This document shows, piece after piece, positions 25,395-33,976 of a DNA stretch of 64,000 bases. The notes under the pieces were generated by a model that searched no databases, was not told where the DNA came from, and saw nothing but the letters and a program-made list of their open reading frames with translations. Origin of the DNA: Croceitalea dokdonensis DOKDO 023 (lineage in GTDB: Bacteria; Bacteroidota; Bacteroidia; Flavobacteriales; Flavobacteriaceae); NCBI RefSeq assembly GCF_001306415.1, contig NZ_LDJX01000009.1:38536-102535 (forward strand), given 5' to 3'. Numbering within the stretch: position 1 is the first letter of the stretch; every line of letters begins with the position of its first letter. The position numbers and the translations under genes are program-made.

Positions 25395-27086
25395 ATGAAG
25401 CTAACGGACCGTCAGTGGTGGAAAGAGGGTATAGTATACCAAATCTATCCTAGAAGTTTTCAAGATACATCGGGCAATGGTGTGGGGGATTTAAATGGAA
25501 TTACAAAGCGCTTGGATTACATTAAAAGCCTTGGGGTTGATATTGTCTGGCTCTGTCCGGTATACCAATCTCCAAATGACGACAATGGTTATGACATTAG
25601 CGACTATAGACGTATCATGGATGAGTTTGGCACCATGGAGGACTTTCATGCCTTATTGCAAGGAATGAAATCAAGGGGAATAAAGCTGGTAATGGATTTG
25701 GTGGCCAACCATACCAGTGACGAACATCACTGGTTTAAAGAGTCTAGAAAATCCAGGGATAATCCGTACCGCGATTATTACCATTGGTGGCCAGCGGAAA
25801 AGGGAACACCGCCCAAACGCTGGAGCTATTTTGATGTTGATGCAAACGCTTGGAAATACGATAAGACCACAGACGCCTATTATTTACACTATTTTTCCGT
25901 AAAACAACCCGATTTAAAATGGGAAAATCCCAAGGTGAGGAAAGAAATATATGACATTCTCCGTTTTTGGTTTGATAAAGGGGTGGATGGCTTTAGAATG
26001 GATGTCATTCCATTTATTTCAAAAGACACTACATATCCAGAACTGCCCCAGGAATTTGGTGGCAATTTTATTCCCTTTTATTCCAATGGGCCCCGTCTGC
26101 ATGAATTTTTGAACGAGATGAATACGGAAGTACTTAGCAAGTATGACGTGATGTCCGTTGGTGAGGCCCCAGGGGTTAGCATAACACAGGCCTTGGACTT
26201 TGTGGATGAAGACCGAAAGGAATTGAATATGTTTTTTCATTTTGACCTTATGTCCCTGGACAGGGATGGAGATGAGGTTTTTTGGATGCGAAAAGACCCT
26301 TGGAAACTAACAGAATTCAAAGAGGTACATACCAAATGGGATGCCGTCTTTGCGGAAAAAGGTTGGGGAAGCATGTACCTAAGCAATCATGATTTTCCAA
26401 GGTCTGTGAGTCGTTGGGGCAATGACTCCAAAGCACATTGGCACCATTCTGCCACTTTATTACATACCTTTTTATTGACCATGAGAGGAACACCTTATTT
26501 CTATTTTGGGGATGAGATTGGAATGACCAACGCCTATTTTGAACATGTAGAGGACTACAGGGACATCAACACCCTTAATAGATTTGAGTTGCTAAAAGAC
26601 AGCGGAATTTCATTGGAAGATTTTATTGCCAATGAAAAAAAGACAGCTAGGGACAATGCAAGAACGCCCATGCAATGGGATAGTACAGAACATGCTGGAT
26701 TCTCCAATGCAACGCCTTGGATTAAAGTAACGGAAAATCATAAGCGCGGAATTAACGTAGCGGAGCAAGAGAAAAATGCCAATTCCATTTTAAACTACTT
26801 TAGAAAGGCGGTACAACTTAGAAAAAGCCATCTGGGACTAGTTTATGGCTCTTACCATCTATTGTTAAAAAATCACGAACAAATCTACGCCTACACAAGA
26901 GTGTATGGTGATGAACGGTATTTAATTTTGCTTAATTTTTCGACGGAGCCGGTTATTGCTACAATTAATGAAATCTCCTATACCATTGCGGAGTTACTGT
27001 TGTCCAATAGCAATGCCAAAAAGCAGGTGGGCGATTCAAATTTTAAGCTTGGACCTTATGAGGCATCGGTCTATCAGCTAAAATAA
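25395..27086 (+). CDS. GH13 alpha-glucosidase / oligo-1,6-glucosidase
   Basis: A 563-residue GH13 enzyme of the oligo-1,6-glucosidase and alpha-glucosidase group, with no signal peptide. The catalytic residues are Asp203 (GFRMDV) as nucleophile, Glu257 (SVGEAPG) as acid/base and Asp333 (LSNHDFPR). QIYPRSFQDTSGNGVGD and QPDLKWENPKVR are typical of the subfamily. It would split malto- or isomalto-oligosaccharides in the cytoplasm and fits with the GH31 and glgB genes as part of alpha-glucan use. A -7-like TATATTTG lies at 25368-25375, but no TTG is at the proper distance. Confidence 0.9.
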   Translation: MKLTDRQWWKEGIVYQIYPRSFQDTSGNGVGDLNGITKRLDYIKSLGVDIVWLCPVYQSPNDDNGYDISDYRRIMDEFGTMEDFHALLQGMKSRGIKLVMDLVANHTSDEHHWFKESRKSRDNPYRDYYHWWPAEKGTPPKRWSYFDVDANAWKYDKTTDAYYLHYFSVKQPDLKWENPKVRKEIYDILRFWFDKGVDGFRMDVIPFISKDTTYPELPQEFGGNFIPFYSNGPRLHEFLNEMNTEVLSKYDVMSVGEAPGVSITQALDFVDEDRKELNMFFHFDLMSLDRDGDEVFWMRKDPWKLTEFKEVHTKWDAVFAEKGWGSMYLSNHDFPRSVSRWGNDSKAHWHHSATLLHTFLLTMRGTPYFYFGDEIGMTNAYFEHVEDYRDINTLNRFELLKDSGISLEDFIANEKKTARDNARTPMQWDSTEHAGFSNATPWIKVTENHKRGINVAEQEKNANSILNYFRKAVQLRKSHLGLVYGSYHLLLKNHEQIYAYTRVYGDERYLILLNFSTEPVIATINEISYTIAELLLSNSNAKKQVGDSNFKLGPYEASVYQLK

Positions 27087-27196
27087 AATTAGGGAAGTAT
27101 TGCCTTTTGATACTACTAAATTCTTTCGTTGTCCATGTTTTTATCGTTACCTTGTTATCCCGTTAAACGGTATTCAAAAACCTAAAAACCAAAACC

Positions 27197-28624
27197 ATGA
27201 AGGTAAAGTCAATACTATATTTAATCGTATTTATTTTTGTTGGTACCCTCACCGCCCAAAAAACAAAAAAAGCCGTGCTATCTGCTTTGGATGCCCAAAC
27301 GGAACCCTATGGCGACATTGCCATGAACATATGGGATTGGGCAGAAATGGGCTATTTAGAAGAAAAGAGTAGTGCTTTATTGCAGAACACCTTAACGAAC
27401 GAAGGTTTTGAAGTCACCCCGGGAATTGCTGGAATACCCACGGCGTTTATGGCAGAATTTAGTTCTGGCGGACCGGTTATTGCCATTTTAGGTGAGTTTG
27501 ATGCCCTACCTGGGCTTTCCCAACAAGCCATACCAGAAAAGAAATCTGCTGGGAACGAAGCAGGGCACGCCTGCGGCCATCATCTATTTGGCACTGCCTC
27601 GGCCGCCGCTGCCGTGGCACTTAAAAATTGGTTGATGGAAACCGGTACCAAAGGAACGGTCCGTTTTTACGGCTGCCCAGCGGAAGAAGGCGGCGGAGCA
27701 AAAGTCTATATGGCCAGAGAAGGCGTTTTTAATGATGTTGATGTGGCTTTGCACTGGCACCCAAGTTCACAAAATGCGGCAAGTGCAGCGGCTGCCTTGG
27801 CCAATATTTCCGCAAAATTTAGGTTTTACGGCATCTCTGCACACGCCGCAGGTGCACCACAAATGGGGCGTTCTGCCCTTGATGGTGTGGAGGCAATGAA
27901 CATGATGGTGAATATGATGAGGGAACATGTCCCGCAGGAAGCAAGAATTCATTACGTAATTACCGATGGCGGTAAAGCTCCCAATGTAGTGCCGGATTTT
28001 GCAGAGGTCTATTACTATGCACGCCACAATAGTAGGGAAGTGGTGCGCAACATTTTTGATAGAATAGTAAAGGCAGGTGAAGGAGCCGCACTCGGGACCG
28101 GAACCAAAATGGAATACGAGTTGGTCAACGGTGTCCATGAGCTCCTGCCCAATATCACCTTGCAGCAACTGGTTCATCAAAACCTTAGTGCTATCGGTGG
28201 CATCACCTACACCGCAGAAGAAACCGAGTTTGCCCAGAAAATAGCAGAAAGCCTTGGGCAGGAATCTTTAAATGCAAAGGTGGCTAAAGAAGTACAACCC
28301 TTTAAGGAAACCGCTAAGGCTTATGGTTCCACAGATGTTGGGGATGTTAGCTTTGTGGTGCCAACAGTAGGTTTTGGCGCGGCAACCTGGGTGCCCGGAA
28401 CGCCGGCCCATAGTTGGCAGGCCGTTGCAGCGGGAGGAACTTCTATTGGAAAAAAAGGAATGATGGTGGCCGCCAAAACCTTAACAGCCACAGCAATGGA
28501 CCTATTTAATAATCCGGACATCATTAATAAAGCCAAAATAGAATTTGAAGAACGCAGGGGCAAAGATTTTGCATATGAACCCTTACTTGGAGACAGACCA
28601 CCAGCCCTAGATTATCGCAAATAA
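27197..28624 (+). CDS. M20 family amidohydrolase (AbgB-like), exported
   Basis: A 475-residue zinc peptidase or amidohydrolase of family M20, resembling subunit B of p-aminobenzoyl-glutamate hydrolase. It has a signal peptide (cleavage near TAQKT). Metal-site and catalytic motifs are GEFDALPG (99-106), GHACGHH (123-129), PAEEGGG (161-167) and ALHWHPS (184-190). It would hydrolyse an N-acyl amino acid or peptide in the periplasm; the substrate is not clear. It follows the GH13 gene by 110 bp. Confidence 0.88.
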   Translation: MKVKSILYLIVFIFVGTLTAQKTKKAVLSALDAQTEPYGDIAMNIWDWAEMGYLEEKSSALLQNTLTNEGFEVTPGIAGIPTAFMAEFSSGGPVIAILGEFDALPGLSQQAIPEKKSAGNEAGHACGHHLFGTASAAAAVALKNWLMETGTKGTVRFYGCPAEEGGGAKVYMAREGVFNDVDVALHWHPSSQNAASAAAALANISAKFRFYGISAHAAGAPQMGRSALDGVEAMNMMVNMMREHVPQEARIHYVITDGGKAPNVVPDFAEVYYYARHNSREVVRNIFDRIVKAGEGAALGTGTKMEYELVNGVHELLPNITLQQLVHQNLSAIGGITYTAEETEFAQKIAESLGQESLNAKVAKEVQPFKETAKAYGSTDVGDVSFVVPTVGFGAATWVPGTPAHSWQAVAAGGTSIGKKGMMVAAKTLTATAMDLFNNPDIINKAKIEFEERRGKDFAYEPLLGDRPPALDYRK

Positions 28625-28644
28625 AGAGGGATTGCGGCTTGTCC

Positions 28645-28985
28645 CTAAAGGAGGGCAGCATTTTCATAGTTTGAGGCATTACCAGGCTGGGCTACCATAC
28701 CTTTTCTAAGGTATTTGCGCAACAGCATTGGGTGTGGCAGGCAATTTCTAATTTCGATACCTTGTGATAAGCATATCCAGAAATACCACTTGTATTTCAA
28801 GATTAATGTAGCCTTTGGATTCCATTCCGCCAGTAAGCTCATCAACAAAGTTGCCGGGGGTACTAAAGGCTGGGGAATCGACCATTGACCGTCACCGGTA
28901 TATTTAAAATCCATCGAATCCGTAGAAAGTATTCTTTTCAGCACGGATGCTGATGTGGATGTGATAAATGCTACTTCTTAGATTT
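28645..28985 (-). pseudogene. Probable decayed gene in a 563-bp gap
   Basis: The gap 28625-29187 has no convincing intact gene. The minus strand holds protein-like stretches in different frames: a run STDSMDFKYTGDGQWSIP (about 28931-28876), a 45-residue stretch with FVDELTGGMESKGYINLEI (28885-28748), and NTSGISGYAYHKVSKLEI (about 28800-28750) ending in a stop. One open frame of 99 codons crosses the area but does not look like a folded protein. This pattern suggests a gene broken by frameshifts, family unknown. From 28986 to 29187 I see only AT-rich sequence before the sigma gene. Confidence 0.3.
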
Positions 28986-29187
28986 TAACACTTAAAGCTA
29001 AGGTTGATGGTTAAGCTCCTAGGTCAGGGCAACAATAGCGTATATCCGGTAAATGGTGTATACCTAGTCATTAGCTTATCAAATTCTATGGTTTAGAAGA
29101 ATTTTTATTTTAACTTTTTATCTTACATTCCTGTAACACTTTTGCATTTTTGTAGACTTACCTGATAAATCGCCTACCAACCTATTA

Positions 29188-29682
29188 GTGAACAAAGAAC
29201 TAGAACATCAATTTGTGACGGAACTGGAGAGCAATCAGAATATTGTTCATAAAGTCTGTAGCCTGTATACCAATAATAGGGATGCGCACAACGATTTGTT
29301 CCAGGAAATTACGATTCAGTTGTGGAAGGCATATCCAAAATTTCGTGGAGAGGCAAAATTTAGCACTTGGATGTATCGGGTTGCGCTCAACACGGCCATT
29401 ACCTTGTATCGAAAGTCTAAAAGAAGGATAAAGACACAGGATTATGAATCGGTTGTTTTTAAAATAAAGGCACAAGAGTATGATGATACGGAGGAGCGAC
29501 AGTTACAATTAATGTACGATGCCGTAAAACAACTGGGAGATATAGACAAGGCCCTAGTGTTTCTGTATCTAGAAGATAAAAATTACACAGAAATTGCCGA
29601 TACGTTGGGTATTTCTGAGGTAAATGCCCGGGTAAAGATGAACCGGATAAAGAACAAGTTAAGAACCATCTTAAATCCGTAA
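29188..29682 (+). CDS. ECF RNA polymerase sigma factor (second)
   Basis: A 164-residue ECF sigma factor. Region 2 is at about 15-85 (DAHNDLFQEITIQLWKAYPKF, then STWMYRVALNTAITLYRK) and region 4 at about 105-160 (DKNYTEIADTLGISEVNARVK). The start is GTG at 29188; no in-frame ATG is near. The next gene, 6 bp downstream, encodes a membrane protein that probably controls it. It differs from the first sigma factor in size and partner, so the two likely respond to different signals. Confidence 0.9.
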   Translation: MNKELEHQFVTELESNQNIVHKVCSLYTNNRDAHNDLFQEITIQLWKAYPKFRGEAKFSTWMYRVALNTAITLYRKSKRRIKTQDYESVVFKIKAQEYDDTEERQLQLMYDAVKQLGDIDKALVFLYLEDKNYTEIADTLGISEVNARVKMNRIKNKLRTILNP

Positions 29683-29688
29683 GCAATT

Positions 29689-30330
29689 ATGATGGACGAA
29701 TTGGAACTATTGAAAAGGGATTGGCAGCAGCAAGAGGCCAGCTTGCCCAAACTGAGCTATGACGAAATCTATAAAATGATCCGTAAAAAATCATCATCCA
29801 TCGTAAAATGGATATTCTTGATCAGTATTATGGAATTTGGATTTTGGTTAATGATAACCGTTTTTGCCAGTAGCGATGAATTTCAACCATTGGAAAATTC
29901 CATTTGGGTAAATATCCTAAACGGTAGCTTGGAAATCATTCCGTTTGTGGTTATCGCTTATTTTAGTTATCGATTCTATCAAAACTACAAGCGCATCTCC
30001 GCAACGGATTCTGCAAGAAAATTGATGAAGAACATCTTAGACACCAGAAAGACCGTTATGCGGTATGTTTGGTTCAACATTGGGCTTTTTGCCATAATTA
30101 TGTTAATCGTGCTTTTAGAGGTGTTGATACTCGATCCGCCACAAGAATTCACACAGAAAATAGCCACGGCAGATTCTGCAATTATGGCATGGTTTTTATT
30201 GGCTATCACCTTTATCTTTGTGATAGCTATCTTGGGGGGCTTGCTATGGCTCTTTTATCGCTTACTTTACGGCATCTTGTTAAAAAGCCTGAACACCAAC
30301 TATAAAGAACTGAAAAAATTGGAAGTTTAA
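29689..30330 (+). CDS. Membrane protein paired with the ECF sigma factor
   Basis: A 213-residue protein with a soluble N-terminus of about 37 residues (LLKRDWQQQEASLPKLSYDEIYKM region) and four hydrophobic segments near 39-59, 72-95, 124-145 and 165-190. Its tight coupling to the sigma gene and its cytoplasmic N-terminal helix suggest it binds and restrains the sigma factor, but it is not a classical single-pass anti-sigma factor. Its stop overlaps that of the convergent plsC-like gene by 3 bp. Confidence 0.65.
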   Translation: MMDELELLKRDWQQQEASLPKLSYDEIYKMIRKKSSSIVKWIFLISIMEFGFWLMITVFASSDEFQPLENSIWVNILNGSLEIIPFVVIAYFSYRFYQNYKRISATDSARKLMKNILDTRKTVMRYVWFNIGLFAIIMLIVLLEVLILDPPQEFTQKIATADSAIMAWFLLAITFIFVIAILGGLLWLFYRLLYGILLKSLNTNYKELKKLEV

Positions 30331-31148
30331 TCCTTCTTTTTCTCCTTGTGGCTGTACCGTCGCTTTTGATGGTCTGCTTCATAGGCCGCCAGTTCTGATT
30401 CTGGTATTACATGAAGAAAAGAGGGGTGCTGTTCAATGGCATACTCAATTTTTTCCGTAATCTGTTCTATGGATTCATTCTCGTAATCTATCTCTAATGG
30501 CTCCTTAATTTGCATGGATTGTAGAATCCCCTTCTTTTTTATATAGAGGCCCTTTTTATCAAAAGACCTTCTAAAACCATCTATGACCACCGGAACCACA
30601 ACGGGCTTATATTTTTTGATGATATGCGCCGTTCCCTTTCGTATCGGTTTCCAAGGTTTGGTGGTACCCTGCGGAAAGGTAATTACCCAACCATCATTTA
30701 AAGCTATCCCAATGTTGGAAATATCACTAAATTTTACCTGCCTGTTCACATCTTCCCCATCGGCCCGCCAGGTTCTTTCTATACTAATAGATCCGGCGTA
30801 AGCCAGAATTTTGGTAAGCATACTTTTTTTCATGGTTTCCTTGGCGGCGACATAATAGAAATTGAGCTTGGGGTTCCAGAGGTACCCCACATTTTTAATA
30901 GAATCGTCACGGCCCTTTAGACTAGCGTTAAACACATGGAACATGGCCACCACATCTGCAAAATAGGTTTGGTGGTTACTCACAAAAAGGACGTTTTTTT
31001 CAGGAAGACCGCGGATAACTTCTGAACCCTCTATCTGCAATTTATTGAACTGCTTGTACCTGGAATGCGTCATGATCCCAAGAATACGAATCAGCCACTT
31101 TTTTAAATACAGATTATGCCCAAAAGGATTCTTCTTAAAAATACCCAT
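30327..31148 (-). CDS. 1-acyl-sn-glycerol-3-phosphate acyltransferase-like (PlsC) protein
   Basis: A 273-residue membrane-associated acyltransferase of the PlsC family, which acylates lysophosphatidate or a related lipid. The catalytic motif reads NHQTYFAD (58-65), so His59 and Asp65 are separated by five residues (HX5D) and not the usual four. The third motif reads FPQGT (158-162) in place of FPEGT. The deviation may mark a subfamily with another acceptor or donor. A basic C-terminal tail is present. It is monocistronic and convergent with the sigma factor unit. Confidence 0.8.
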   Translation of the reverse strand: MGIFKKNPFGHNLYLKKWLIRILGIMTHSRYKQFNKLQIEGSEVIRGLPEKNVLFVSNHQTYFADVVAMFHVFNASLKGRDDSIKNVGYLWNPKLNFYYVAAKETMKKSMLTKILAYAGSISIERTWRADGEDVNRQVKFSDISNIGIALNDGWVITFPQGTTKPWKPIRKGTAHIIKKYKPVVVPVVIDGFRRSFDKKGLYIKKKGILQSMQIKEPLEIDYENESIEQITEKIEYAIEQHPSFLHVIPESELAAYEADHQKRRYSHKEKKKD

Positions 31149-31196
31149 ACCTTGGTTTAAGTGGCTAATTTACGAAATGAAGCTGTTTAAAAAAGC

Positions 31197-31838
31197 TTAG
31201 AACAGCTTTTGTAGCAGGTCTTTGATTTCGTTCAACATCATTGCCGTGGCGCCCCAAACGGTATAACCGTTTAGTTTAAAGGCCGGTACCAGTATATTCT
31301 GGGCGTATGAGGTGCTCAAACGTTGTTCAATAACGTTGTTTGGATTCATAAAATCCCTTAGATCTACCTCCACCAATGATTCTACCTCCTCTTCTTGAAT
31401 TTTAAAGGGCTTGGGATTGGGGTACAACCCTAAAAAAGGGTATACCATAAAATTGCTTGGGGGTATATACACCTGTGTTAACGGCCTTACGACTGTAATG
31501 GCTTCTGCCCATGCCCCTACCTCCTCCTCTGTTTCCCTTAAGGCAGTTTCCTTTAGATCCTTATCGGACTTTTCCACTTTGCCTCCGGGAAAACCAATTT
31601 GATTGGAGTGTACGCCCTTATAGGTTTTTCTTAAAATCAGTAATAATTGGGTAGCCCCTGTTGTAGAAGGATAGAACAAGGCCATTACGGCAGCCTTTTT
31701 GGGGCTATTACCCAGTAACGGATTTTCTTTACGCATTATTTTGCGTAACTCCGGTTCCATTTTAAAATGGGATTTAGCTCCGGGCAATTCCAGATTTTCT
31801 ACTTTTACAATCTGATTGGAAAAGGTTTTAAAATTCAT
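31197..31838 (-). CDS. NUDIX hydrolase, CoA pyrophosphatase-like
   Basis: A 213-residue NUDIX protein of the CoA diphosphatase group. It shows the UPF0035-type segment VHSNQIGFPGGKVE followed by the NUDIX core TALRETEEEVG, which hydrolyses the pyrophosphate of CoA and its derivatives. The start MNFKTFSNQIVKVE at 31838 is typical; an open frame runs further upstream but gives unconvincing sequence. The start codon shares the tetranucleotide CATG with the divergent PPIase gene, so both promoters must lie inside the partner's coding region. Confidence 0.88.
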   Translation of the reverse strand: MNFKTFSNQIVKVENLELPGAKSHFKMEPELRKIMRKENPLLGNSPKKAAVMALFYPSTTGATQLLLILRKTYKGVHSNQIGFPGGKVEKSDKDLKETALRETEEEVGAWAEAITVVRPLTQVYIPPSNFMVYPFLGLYPNPKPFKIQEEEVESLVEVDLRDFMNPNNVIEQRLSTSYAQNILVPAFKLNGYTVWGATAMMLNEIKDLLQKLF

Positions 31839-32565
31839 GATTGGCAGAACAACGGCTTTAACAGCAAGTATACTACTAATTTTAATGACCTCCTGTGGTG
31901 ATGCACCAAAAAAAAAGGCTGTTGTCACTGCCACAGACGATAAGGAAAGCACAATTGCAGATAGTACGTTAACTCTGGAAACAGACACACTGGAGACAAA
32001 AGAAGAGCCTTTTGTTCTTACTGAGGAAAACGCCATTGACTTCTTTTTTGATTATGCCAAAAAGGTGAAAGAAGACCGCGTAAAACTAACCACAAGCATG
32101 GGCAGCTTTACCATTAAGTTATATGACAACGTTCCTTACCATAAAGCAAACTTCATCTACCTGGCCAAAAAAGGATATTTTACCAATACCATGTTCCATA
32201 GGGTGGTGCCCAATTTTATCATTCAAGGTGGAAACTCCGATACAAGGGAAACAGGAAAAAAACGGGCAGAAATTGGCAGGTATCTTCTGCCGCCAGATAC
32301 GCGCAAAGGGCATAAGCACCATAGGGGTACCATTTCCATGCCAAGCAGTGAACGGGACAATCCACACAAACTTGCCTCTCCCTACGAATTTTTTATCGTT
32401 GTCACCGATCCAGGTTCTTACCATCTGGATGGCAGTTATACGCCTTTTGGGCGGGTAATTGAGGGAATGGATGTAGTGGATAAAATAAACCAGGTAGAAG
32501 TGGACCAAGGAGACTGGCCCATGAGCAATATTTACATTTTAAAGGCAGAGGCTTTATTACCTTAA
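31837..32565 (+). CDS. Cyclophilin-type peptidyl-prolyl isomerase, lipoprotein
   Basis: A 242-residue envelope lipoprotein with signal MIGRTTALTASILLILMTSC (lipobox Cys20). The cyclophilin domain at about 80-240 carries FHRVVPNFIIQGG and, later, HHRGTISMP and FGRVIEGMDVVD, so the active-site Arg/Phe region is kept. It catalyses Xaa-Pro isomerisation during folding of envelope proteins. ATG 31837 is preferred over TTG 31816, which would put seven residues before the signal. It is divergent from the NUDIX gene with overlapping start codons. Confidence 0.9.
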   Translation: MIGRTTALTASILLILMTSCGDAPKKKAVVTATDDKESTIADSTLTLETDTLETKEEPFVLTEENAIDFFFDYAKKVKEDRVKLTTSMGSFTIKLYDNVPYHKANFIYLAKKGYFTNTMFHRVVPNFIIQGGNSDTRETGKKRAEIGRYLLPPDTRKGHKHHRGTISMPSSERDNPHKLASPYEFFIVVTDPGSYHLDGSYTPFGRVIEGMDVVDKINQVEVDQGDWPMSNIYILKAEALLP

Positions 32566-32610
32566 AATGTGATAACTCACAGATAAACTATCAGCTAACC
32601 AGCCAATCTT

Positions 32611-33222
32611 TTACTTAGCATTGTTATAAATATTGGGTAGACCAATTTTAAACCGTACCGCCAACAAGCGCAACAAAATAACCACTACAATAGCCAAAGC
32701 ATAACCATACTGGGGCGGCATGGGCAATAAATGAAATAAAAAATAACTGAAACCACCTAAAATACAAGCCGTGGCATAAATTTCCTTTCTAAAGATCACA
32801 GGTATCTCATTACATAAAATATCGCGGATAACACCTCCAAAACAGGCAGTGATAGTCCCAAGGGTAACGCACATTACTGGTAAAAGACCGGCCTCTACCC
32901 CTTTCTCCACGCCAACTAAGGTGTAAAGTCCAATACCAATTGTGTCAAAAAGAAACAATGATTTCCTTAAGTACTTTAATTGATTGGAAAAGAGGATGGC
33001 AAAAATAACGGTAAGAATTACTACCATTAAATAAGTAGCATCCTGCATCCAGACCACAGGTGTATTTCCTATTAAAAAATCCCTAAGCGTACCGCCCCCA
33101 ATGGCAGTAACAAAGGCAACAATAAACACCCCAAATAAATCCAGTCGCTTTTCCATGGCCACCAAAACCCCGGAAATGGCAAAGGCAATGGTACCCAAGA
33201 TATCAATGGCAAGATAAAACAT
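32611..33222 (-). CDS. UPF0126 (TRIC-like) membrane protein
   Basis: A 203-residue membrane protein with two copies of the UPF0126 unit, each ending in a Gly-rich RD motif: GGGTLRD and GGVIRD. Family members resemble trimeric intracellular cation channels and some are proposed to carry glycine. The exact role here is open. It lies 3 bp downstream of the RDD gene, so both are likely cotranscribed. Confidence 0.85.
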   Translation of the reverse strand: MFYLAIDILGTIAFAISGVLVAMEKRLDLFGVFIVAFVTAIGGGTLRDFLIGNTPVVWMQDATYLMVVILTVIFAILFSNQLKYLRKSLFLFDTIGIGLYTLVGVEKGVEAGLLPVMCVTLGTITACFGGVIRDILCNEIPVIFRKEIYATACILGGFSYFLFHLLPMPPQYGYALAIVVVILLRLLAVRFKIGLPNIYNNAK

Positions 33223-33225
33223 GGA

Positions 33226-33942
33226 TTACAATTTTTGGGTATAGTAGTTATAATCCTTAATAACGGTATCTACAAAATCCACCGGACTCATGGTAGTAGA
33301 AATATCGGTCAGTTGTTTTATTTTGGTATCCAAGGATAAGATGACCTTATGGTGCCCATATTTTCTGGCATCATCATACAGTTGTTTTATGGTCTGGATT
33401 TCGCGGTCGCTAAAAACCGTCACTTGCGAAAAGGTAGGCTGGTAGTCATCGGCAATATCACGCAACAAGGTATCTGCCAAGGTAATTTTTTGTTTTTCAC
33501 TGATTACCGTAGTCCCCGCTGCAATGTCCCCTATGCGTTGCCCATTACCGCGAATCAAAATCGTGAGGACCGCACCGCCACCAGTGGTAAGCACAACATC
33601 AATAATCCGTAACATCCAACGTACAAAATAATTGGCAAAACTGGGTTTGCTACCGTCAATTTTGACTACACGGAGCTTCATCAGGCTTTTGCCTATGGTT
33701 TTGCCATCTGTCAACGTTTCAACACCTACATAATACAAGAAGGCAGGCAAACTGGCAATCAAATAAATGGCCCAAGCATCTGCAAAATCCAACTCTAGGG
33801 AAACTAGCAACAAGATTACCAAAATGGTATAGGCAAAAATGACAAAACTGTCTATAAGGTAAGCCAACAAGCGATCTCCCAAATGCGCGGTATTTTGGCT
33901 AATACTTATATTTTGAGCCGTTTCTATTTGAAAATCATTCAT
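33226..33942 (-). CDS. RDD family membrane protein
   Basis: A 238-residue protein. The RDD domain spans about 18-150 (LGDRLLAYLIDSFVIF, then DGKTIGKSLMKLRVVK and RWMLRIIDVV), with three or four membrane segments. A soluble C-terminal tail of about 80 residues follows. RDD proteins are proposed small-molecule transporters or membrane adaptors. It starts 34 bp from the divergent SpoIIM gene, and RDD and SpoIIM genes often occur with the MoxR-DUF58 cluster, which suggests a shared role. Confidence 0.87.
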   Translation of the reverse strand: MNDFQIETAQNISISQNTAHLGDRLLAYLIDSFVIFAYTILVILLLVSLELDFADAWAIYLIASLPAFLYYVGVETLTDGKTIGKSLMKLRVVKIDGSKPSFANYFVRWMLRIIDVVLTTGGGAVLTILIRGNGQRIGDIAAGTTVISEKQKITLADTLLRDIADDYQPTFSQVTVFSDREIQTIKQLYDDARKYGHHKVILSLDTKIKQLTDISTTMSPVDFVDTVIKDYNYYTQKL

Positions 33943-33976
33943 ATTTTAGTTTCTTTACCCTAAACACACAAAGTTA

